A stretch of 64,000 bases of DNA from Paragorgia papillata (lineage: Eukaryota > Cnidaria > Anthozoa > Scleralcyonacea > Coralliidae). Shown here piece after piece: positions 54,376 through 64,000 of the stretch (positions within the stretch are counted from its first letter, which is position 1; each line of letters opens with the position of its first letter). The notes below the pieces were generated by a model. The model was not told where the DNA came from. It was given only the letters and a program-made list of their open reading frames with translations, and searched no databases. The stretch is from the NCBI GenBank assembly GCA_035771165.1, contig JAWNZC010000217.1, forward strand, positions 84,876 to 148,875, written 5' to 3'. Position numbers and translations under genes: made by a program.

Positions 54376-54827
54376 TATTGTTGCAACTTGGTGATGGCGG
54401 CCTGTTGTGATTCGGTTCGCAACAGGCTTGCAACAAGTCTGTGAACGACAGCATTGCTGTGGCACTGTTACGGACAAGTTGCAACAAGCCTGTGAACGAC
54501 AGCATTGCTGCGGCTCTGTTACGACAAGTTGCAACAAGCCTGTGAACGACAGCATTGCTGCGGCTATGTTACGACAACTTGCAACAAGCCTGTGAACGAC
54601 AGCATTGCTGCGGCTCTGTTACGACAACTTGCAAACAAGCCTGTGAACGACAGCATTGCTACAGCTCTGTTACGACAACTTGCAACAAGCCTGTTGGCAA
54701 CTTGTTGCAGACTTGTCACGACAAGCCACAACAAGCTGAGCGAACGCAACCGGGTTCAGACCTGTTGACGACAATTTGCATCAAGGCCGGCAACAGACTT
54801 GTTACAACTTGTGCGTTTCTGGGCGTG
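54376..54827. repeat. Right subterminal repeats and terminal repeat of the transposon
   Basis: Five copies of a unit of about 51 bp (core AAGCCTGTGAACGACAGC then ATTGCTGCGGCTCTGTTACG) lie between about 54430 and 54690. CAAGTCTGTTG-type blocks follow, then the tip mirrored from CACGCCCAGAAACGCACAAG. Confidence 0.75.
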
Positions 54828-56770
54828 TACACGTCTACACGTCTACACGTCTACACGTCTACACGTCTACACGTCTACACGTCTACACGTCTACACGTCT
54901 ACACGTCTACACGTCTCCACGTCTACACGTCTACACGTCTACACGTCTACACGTCTACACGTCTACACTCTACACGTCTACACGTCTACACGTCTACACG
55001 TCTACACGTCTACACGTCTACACGTCTACACGTCTACACGTCTACACGTCTACACGTCTACACGTCTACACGTCTACACGTCTACACGTCAACACGTCTA
55101 CACGTCTACACGTCTACACGTCTACACGTCTACACGTCTACACGTCTACACGTCTACACGTCTACACGTCTACACGTCTACACGTCTACACGTCTACACG
55201 TCTACACGTCTACACGTCTACACGTCTACACGTCTACACGTCCTACACGTCTACACGTCTACACGTCTACACGTCTACACGTCTACACGTCTACACGTCT
55301 ACACGTCTACACGTCTACACGTCTACACGTCTACACGTCTACACGTCTACACGTCTACACGTCTACACGTCTACACGTCTACACGTCTACACGTCTACAC
55401 GTCTACACGTCTACACGTCTACACGTCTACACGTCTACACGTCTACACGTCTACACGTCTACACGTCTACACGTCTACACGTCTACACGTCTACACGTCT
55501 ACACGTCTACACGTCTACACGTCTACACGTCTACACGTCTACACGTCTAAACGTCAACACGTCTACACGTCTACACTTCTACACGTCTACACGTCTACAC
55601 GTCTACACGTCTACACGTCTACACGTCTACACGTCTACACGTCTACACGACTACACGTCTACACGTCTACACGTCTACACGTCTACACGTCTACACGTCT
55701 ACACGTCTACACGTCTACACGTCTACACGTCTACACGTCTACACGTATACACGTCTACAACGTCTACACGTCTACACGTCTACACGTCTACACGTCTACA
55801 CGTCTACACGTCTACACGTCTACACGTCTACACGTCTACACGTCTACACGTCTACACGTCTACACGTCTACACGTCTACACGTCTACACGTCTACACGTC
55901 TACAACACGTCTACACGTCTACACGTCTACACGTCTACACGTCTACACGTCTACACGTCTACACGTCTACACTTCTACACGTCTACACGTCTACACGTCT
56001 ACACGTCTACACGTCTACACGTCTACACGTCTACACGTCTACACGTCTACACGTCTACACGTCTACACGTCTACACGTCTACACGTCTACACGTCTACAC
56101 GTCTACACGTCTACACGTCTACACGTCTACACGTCTACACGTCTACACGTCGTCTACACGTCTACACGTCTACACGTCTACACGTCTACACGTCTACACG
56201 TCTACACGTCTACACGTCTACACGTCTACACGTCTACACGTCTACACGTCTACACGTCTACACGTCTACACGTCTACACGTCTACACGTCTACACGTCTA
56301 CACGTCTACACGTCAACACGTCTACACGTCTACACGTCTACACGTCTACACGTCTACACGTCTACTCGTCTACACGTCTACACGTCTACACGTCTACACG
56401 TCTACACGTCTACACGTCTACACGTCTACACGTCTACACGTCTACACGTCTACACGTCTACACGTCTACACGTCTACACGTCTACACGTCTACACTCTAC
56501 ACGTCTACACGTCTACACGTCTACACGTCTACACGTCTACACGTCTACACGTCTACACGTCTACACGTCTACACGTCTACACGTCTACACGTCTACACGT
56601 CTACACGTCTACACGTCTACACGTCTACACGTCTACACGTCTACACGTCTACACGTCTACACGTCTACACGTCTACACGTCTACAACGTCTACACGTCTA
56701 CACGTCTACACGTCTACACGTCTACACGTCTACACGTCTACACGTCTACACGTCTACACGTCTACACGTC
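54828..56770. repeat. (TACACGTC)n satellite, block 3, clean part
   Basis: About 1.94 kb of regular 8-bp units with occasional point variants. It continues block 2 in register across the transposon. The frames of 331, 733 and 789 codons here encode only VYTSTRLH cycles. Confidence 0.95.
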
Positions 56771-59700
56771 TACAACGTCAACACGTCTACACGTCTACAC
56801 GTCAACACGTCTATCACGACTACAACGTCTACACGTCTACTACGTCTACACGTCTACGACAGTCTACACGTCTACACGTCCCTACACGTCTACACGTTCT
56901 ACACTTCTACACGTCTACACGTCTACAACGTCTACACGTCTACACGTCTACCACGTCTACACGTCTACACGTTCTAACACATTCTACACGTCTACACGTC
57001 CAGAACACGACATACACGTCTACAACGGTCTACACGTCTACACGTCTACACGTCTACGACGTCCTACACGTCTACAACGTCTACACGACTTCTACACGAC
57101 TACACGTCTACACGTCTACACGTCTACACGTCTACAACGTCTACCACGTCTACACGTGTAACGTCTAACACGTCTTACAACGTCTACAACGTCTACAACG
57201 TCTACACGTCTACACGTCGTACACGTCTACACGTCTTACACACGTCTAATCACGTCTATACACGTCTACCAACGTCTACACGTCTAACACTTCAACCGTC
57301 TACACGTCTACACGTCCTACACGTCTACACGACGTACACGTCTATCACGTCTACACGTCCTACACGTCTACAACGTCTACAACGTCTACACGTCTATACG
57401 TCTACACGTCTACAACGTCTACACGTCTACAACGTACTACAACCGTCTACACGTCTACACGTCTACACGTCGTACACGTCTACACGTCTACACGTCTACA
57501 ACGTCTACACGTCTACACGTCTACACGTCCTACACACATCTACACTTCTACACGTCTACACGTCTACACGTCTACGACGTCTACCACGTCTGACAACGTC
57601 ATACGACGTCTACACGTCCAACACGTCTACAACGTCGTACAACGTCTACACGTCTACACGTCTACACGTCTACACGTCTACGACGTCTACACGTCTACAA
57701 CGTCTACACGTCTACACGACTACACGTCTACGACGTCCTACACGTCTACACGTCCTACACGTCCTACACGTCTACAACCGTCTACACGTCTACACGTCTA
57801 CAACGTCTACACGTCTACACGTCTTACAAATGTCACACGTCTACCACGACGTCTACCCGTCAAAACAACGTCTACACACGTCTACAACGTCTACACGTCT
57901 ACATACGTCTAGGCACGACTACAACGTCTACACGTCTACGACGTCTACACGTCATACAGCGTCTACCACTGTCTACGACGTCTACACGTCTACACGTCTA
58001 CACGTCTAACAACGTCCTACACGTCCTACACGTCTACACTTCTACACGCTACACGTCTACACGTCTACACGTCTACACGTCTACACCGTCTTACACGTCT
58101 ACAACGACTACACGTCTACACTTCTACAACGTCTACACGTCTACCACGACTCTACACGGTCTACACGTCTACACGTCTACACGTCCTACACGTCTACACG
58201 TCTACAACGTCCTAACAACGTCTACACGTCTACACGTCTACACGTCTACACGACTACCACGTCTAACACAATCTAACAACGTCTACACGTCTACGACAGT
58301 CTACACGTCTACACGACTACACGTCAACACGTCTACCGACGTCCTACACGTCTACACTTCTACACCGTCTACACGTCTACACGTCTACACGTCCTACACG
58401 TTCTACACGTCAACCGACGTCTACACGTCTACAACGTTCAACACGTGCTACACGTCTACAACGTCTACACGTTCTAACACGTCTACACGTCTACACGTCT
58501 ACAACGTCCTACACGACTACCGTCTACACGTCTTACACGTCTACACGTCTAATCACGTCCTACACGTCTACACGTCTTACAACGTCTACACGGTCTACAC
58601 GTCTACTACGACTACGACGTCTGACACGGCTACGACGTGCTACACGTCTACACGTCTGAACACGGTCTACACGTCTAACAACGCTCTAACACGTCTACGA
58701 CGTCTACACGTCCTACACGTCTAACCACGTCTACACGTCTACAAACGTCCTACACGTCTACACGTCTACAACGTCTACAACTGACTACACGATCTACACG
58801 TCTAACACGTCTACACATCCTACACTTCTACACGTCTACAACGTCTACACGTCTACCACGTCTACACGTCTACACTCTACACGTCTACACGTCTACACAG
58901 TCATACACGTCTACAACGTCTAGCACGTCTAGCACGTCCCTACACGACTTAACACGTCTACAACCGTCTACACGTCTACACGTCTAACACGTCTACACTG
59001 TCTACAACGACTACACGTCTACAAACGGTCTACACGTCTAACACGTCTACACGTCTACACGTCTACACGTCTACACGTCTACACGTCTACACGTCTACAC
59101 GTCTCACACGTCTACACGTCTACAACGTCTACACGTCTACACGTCTACACGTCTACAACGTCTACACGTCTACACGTCTACACGTCTACACTTCTACCAA
59201 CGTCCTACACGTCCCTACACGTCTACGACGCCTACACGTACCTACACGGCTAACAACGTCCTACACCGTCTACACGTCTACCACGTCTACACGTCTACAC
59301 GTCTACACGTCTACACGTCTACACGTCTACACGTTCTACAACTGACTACACGTTCTACAACGTTCTACACGTCTAACCACGTCTACACCGTCTAACACGT
59401 CTAAACACGTCTAACACGTCTACAACGTCTAACACGTCTTACAAACGCTCTACACGTCTACACGGTCTACACGTCTACTACGACTACACGTCTATCACGT
59501 CATGACACGTCTACACCTACACGTGCTCACACGTCTAACACGTCTACGACGTCTACGACGTCCTAACACGTCTACACGTCTACACTGTCTACACGTCTAC
59601 CACGACTACACTGTCTACACGTCTACAACGTCCTACAACCGACTAACCACGTCTACACGACTACACGTCTAACACGTCTATCAACGTCTACACGTCTACA

Positions 59701-62700
59701 CGGCTAACACGTCATACATACGTCTACACTTCTACACGTCTACACGTCTACCACGTCTACACGTCTACACGTCTACACGTCTACACGTCCTACACTTCTA
59801 CACGTCTACAACGTCTACACGGTCCTAGCACGTCCTACACGTCCTACACGTCTACCACGACTACACGTCTACACGTCTTACACGTACTACACGTCCTACT
59901 ACGTCCTACACGTCTACACGTCTACACGTCCTACACGTCTACTACGTCTACACGTCTAACACGTCTACACGTCTACACGTCTACACTGTCTAACCACGTC
60001 TACACGTCTACACGTCTAGCACGACTAACACGTCTACACGTCTACACGTCCCCTACACCGTCCTACACGTCTACACGTCTACACCGCTTTACACGTCTAA
60101 CGACGTCCTACACGTCCTACAACGTCTACACGTCGACAACGTCTACACGTCTAACACTTCTACACGTCGACACGTCCTACACTGTCAACACGACCTACAC
60201 GTCTACACGTCCCTACACCGTCCTACATACGTCTACACGTCTACACTTCCTACCACGTCCTACGACGTCTACACGATCTACGACGTCTACACGTCTCACA
60301 CGTACTACGACGTCTACACGCTCTACACGTCAACACGTCTACACGTCTACAACGTCTACAACGTCTACACGTTCTACACTGTCTACACGTCTACACGTCT
60401 ACACGTCTACACGTCTACACCGTCTACACGTCTCACTACGTCTAAGCACGTCTACACGTCTACACGTCAACACGTCCTACAACGACTACTACGTCATACA
60501 CGTCTACACGTCTACACAGTCTACACGTCTACACGTCTACACACGTCTACACGTCCTACACGTCAACAACGACTACACGTCAACCACGTCTACACTGACT
60601 ACACGTCTACACGTCAAGCAGCGTCTACACGTCCTACAACTTCTACACGACTTACACCGTCTACACGTCCTACACGTCTACACGTCTACACGTCCTACAC
60701 TTCAACTACGTCTACACGTCTACACGTCTACACGTCCTACACCGTCCTTACACGTCTACACGTCCTACAACGTCTACTACGTCTACACGTCTACACGTCC
60801 TTACACGGTCTACACGTCCTACACGTCAACACGTCGTACATACATCTAGCACGTCTACACGTCCTACACGTCTACTGACGGTCTAAACGTCTACACGTCT
60901 ACAACGACGTCTAGACACGTCTACAGCGTCTACACGTCCTACACGTCTAACAAACGTCTCCACAGTCTACGACGTCAACAACGTCTACACGTCTAACACG
61001 TCCGTACAGCGACTACACGCCTACACTTCCTACCACGTCTACACGTCTAACACCGTCTACACGTCCGAGAACACGTCTACACGTCTGACACGACTACACG
61101 TCTACACGTCTACGACGTTCTACACGGTCTACAACGTCTAACACGTCTACACGTTCTACACGTCCAACACGTCTACACGTCGTACAACGTCTACACTGAC
61201 TACAACGTCTACACGGTCTACACGTCTACACGTCAACACTGTCTACACGTCAACACGTCTACACGTCTACACGTCTACACGTCTACACACTAACACGTCA
61301 ACACGTCTACACGTCTACCAACGTTCTACACGTCTACACGTCTACACCGTCCTTACACGTCTACACTTTCTAACACGTCCTACACGTCAACACGTCTACA
61401 CGTCTACACGTCAACACGTCTACACTTCTACACGTCTACACGACTACACGTCCTACACGTCTACACGTCTTACACTTCCTACACTTCGTACACGTCTACA
61501 CGTCTACACGTCTACACGTCTACGACGTCTTCACGTCTACACGTCTACACGTCTACACGTCTACACGTCAACACACGTCTACACGTCTACACGTCTACAC
61601 GTCAACACGTCAACACGTCTCCACGTCTACACGACTACACGTCTACACTTGCTAACACCGTCCTACCCGTCTACACGTCTACACGACCTACACTTCTACC
61701 AACGTCCTTAACACGTCTACACGTACTACTACGTCAACACGTCTACACGTCTGAACAACGTCTACACGTCTACACGTCTACCCGTTCTACACGTCTACAC
61801 GTCCTACACGTCTACACGTCTACACGTCTACACGTCTACACGTCTACACGTCTACACGTCTAACTGACGTCTACACTACTACACGTCTACACGTCCCTAC
61901 ACGATCTACACGTCTACACGTCTACACTTCTACAAACTACACGTCTACACTTCTACACGGCTACACGTCTACACGTCTAACACGTCTACACGTCTACACG
62001 ACTACACGTCTACACGACTACACGTCTACACGTCAACACGTCTACACGTCTACACGTCTACAGCGTCTACACGTCCTAACAACGTCTACACGTCCTACAC
62101 TTTCTACACGTCTAACACGTCCTACACGTCTACACGTCTATACAAAGTCCTACACGTCTACACGTTCTACACGACAAAACACGTCTACACGTCAACACGT
62201 CTACACGTCTACACGTCCTACACTTCTACCACGTCTACACGTCTACACGTCTACACGTCCTACACGTCTACAACGACTACACGTCAACACGTCTAACACG
62301 TCAACACGTCTTACAAAAACGTCTACACGTCCTAACACACTACACGTCTAATCACGACGTACACGTCTACACTACTACACGTCTACACGTCTACACGTCT
62401 AACACTTCTACACGTCTACACGTCAACACGTCAACACGTCTACCACGTCAACACGACTACACGTCTACACGTCTACACGTCTACAACGTCTACACGTCTA
62501 CACTGTCCTACACGTCTACACGTCTACACGTCATACACGTCAACACGTCTACACGTCTACACGTTCGACACGTCCTTACACGTCTACACGTCTACACGTC
62601 ATACGACGTCTACTACGTCCTACACGTCTACACGTATACACGTCTACACGAATCTCCACGTCTACACGTCCTACACGTCTACACGACTACTCGTCCTAAC

Positions 62701-63785
62701 ACGTCTACACGTCTACACGTCTACAACGTCCTACATCGTCTACACGTCTACACGTCTACACGTCTACACCGTCTACACGTCTACACGTCTACACGTCTAC
62801 ACAGTCTACACGTCCTACACGTCTACACGTCTACACGTCTACACGTCTACATACACGTCTACACGTCTACACGTCTACACGTCTACACGTCTACTACACG
62901 TCTACACGTCTACACGTACACGTCTACACGTCAACACGTACTACAACGTCTACACGTCTACACGTCTACACGTCTACACCGTCTACACGTCTACACGTCT
63001 ACCCGTCTACACGTCCTACACGGCTACACGTCTACACGTCTGACACGTCTAACACGACTACACATCTACACGTCTACACGTCTACACGTCTACACGTCTC
63101 ACACGTCTAACACGTCCACACGTCTACACGACTACACGTCTACACGTCTACACTTCTACACGTCTACATCGTCTACAACGTCTACTACACGACTACACGT
63201 CTACACGTCTACACGTCATACACGTCTACACGTCTACACGTCCTACACGTCTACACGTCTACACGTCTACACGTCTACTACGTCAACAACGTCTACACGT
63301 CTACACGTCTACACGTCTACACGTCTACACGTCTACACGTCTACACGTCTACACGTCCTACACGTCTACACGTCCTACACAACGTCTACAACGTCTACAA
63401 CGTCTACAACGTCTACACACCTACACGTCTACACGTCTACACTCCTACACGTCTAACAGCGTCTACAAACGTACTACACGTCAACGACGTCTACACGTCT
63501 ACACGTATCCTACACGTCTACACGTCTACACGTCTACACTTCCTACACGTCCTACACGTCAACACGTCTACAAACGTCATACAACGTCTACACGGCTACA
63601 CGTCAACACGTCTACACAGTCTACACGACTACACGTCCAACACGTCAACCACGTCTACACGTCTACACTGTCCTAACACGTCTACACGACTACACGTCGA
63701 CACGTCTACACGTCTACACGTCCTTCACGTCTACACGTTCTACACGTCTCCACGTCTACAACGTCTACACTTCTACAACGTCTAC
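56771..63785. repeat. (TACACGTC)n satellite, block 3, indel-ridden part
   Basis: The same 8-bp unit, but with a one-base insertion, deletion or substitution every few units (CTACAACGTC, CTACGACGTC, CTAACACG, CCTACACG). The change from the clean part is abrupt near 56770. No other sequence is embedded. Confidence 0.9.
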
Positions 63786-64000
63786 ACGTCTACACGTCTA
63801 CACGTCCTACACGTCTACACGTCTACACGTCTACACGTCTACACGTCTACACGTCTACACGTCTACACGTCTACACGTCTACACGTCTACACGTCTACAC
63901 GTCTACACGTCTACACGTCTACACGTCTACACGTCTACACGTCTACACGTCTACACGTCTACACGTCTACACGTCTACACGTCTACACGTCTACACAAAA
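63786..64000. repeat. (TACACGTC)n satellite, terminal clean part
   Basis: Regular units again to 63996, then AAAA at the very end of the window. Confidence 0.9.

Larger units (their letters stand above)
39681..54827. mobile_element. 15.1-kb two-gene Plavaka/CACTA-like DNA transposon inserted in the satellite
   Basis: The left tip reads CACAGCCAGAAATCTCACAG. The right tip, inverted, reads CACGCCCAGAAACGCACAAG. TA lies on both sides (39679-39680 and 54828-54829). Deleting the element plus one TA restores the 8-bp satellite in exact register, so the borders are well defined. Both ends carry subterminal repeats of the GCAACAAGCCTGT type (39700-40210 and 54376-54800). Inside are two divergent, intron-rich genes with unbroken frames: a transposase (plus) and a Gln-rich coiled-coil protein (minus). 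CAC tips, repeats near the ends and a second protein gene recall CACTA/EnSpm elements. Assignment to the Plavaka branch rests on protein motifs recognised by eye. Confidence 0.85.

Noticed and set aside
54555..57168. Frames of 331, 733 and 789 codons
   Set aside because: Satellite read-through starting in the transposon's subterminal repeats.
32801..63996. Telomeric repeat
   Set aside because: The unit TACACGTC does not resemble TTAGGG-type telomere repeats and the array is interstitial on one side; position at a chromosome end cannot be judged.
32801..64000. CRISPR array
   Set aside because: The repeats are contiguous 8-mers without unique spacers, in a eukaryotic context.

Overview
The window looks like AT-rich nuclear DNA of an invertebrate animal, most likely a cnidarian. 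The evidence is short exons with GT-AG introns, a MyD88/Pelle-type death domain, many dispersed inverted-repeat elements, and a tandem hammerhead-ribozyme repeat of the metazoan retrozyme type. The species call is inference. There are no bacterial-style operons, and most long open frames are by-products of microsatellites or of an 8-bp satellite.

Layout. (1) 158-8789, plus strand: the 3' part of a death-domain gene, four phase-compatible exons whose introns are full of repeats, including a tandem hammerhead-ribozyme unit (5339-5820) and two ribozyme-like palindromes. (2) 9080-12950: a purine-rich simple repeat, then a higher-order tandem array. (3) 12926-15079: nested foldback structures capped by hammerhead-like cores. 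(4) 15.1-32.1 kb: isolated candidate exons, a KDZ-type transposase relic, a LINE 3' end, a tRNA-like SINE, a 0.9-kb GAGAA microsatellite, and several non-autonomous DNA transposons. Four of these have clean 8-bp target duplications (counting the one nested in region 3) and one has TTAA. (5) 32.1-64 kb: blocks of the satellite (TACACGTC)n (1.7, 2.7 and 9.2 kb) with transposon DNA between them.

The main discovery is a 15,147-bp transposon at 39681-54827. It has short inverted ends beginning CAC and a TA duplication, and it sits in perfect register inside the 8-bp satellite. It carries two divergent genes. The plus-strand gene has 15 exons and an uninterrupted 975-codon frame; it is a Plavaka/CACTA-like transposase with an N-terminal C2H2 finger. 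The minus-strand gene has 11 exons and an uninterrupted 328-codon frame; it encodes a Gln-rich, coiled-coil protein I do not recognise. They share a 375-bp intergenic region. A partial, inverted, decayed copy of the same element lies at 32094-36958 on the other side of the 2.7-kb satellite block and has a satellite block inside it.

The last 7 kb of satellite (about 56.77-63.78 kb) is riddled with one-base indels, unlike the clean blocks, and looks like unpolished long-read sequence. All splice sites were read by eye, without transcript support; exact reading-frame closure across 26 transposon exons is the main internal check.
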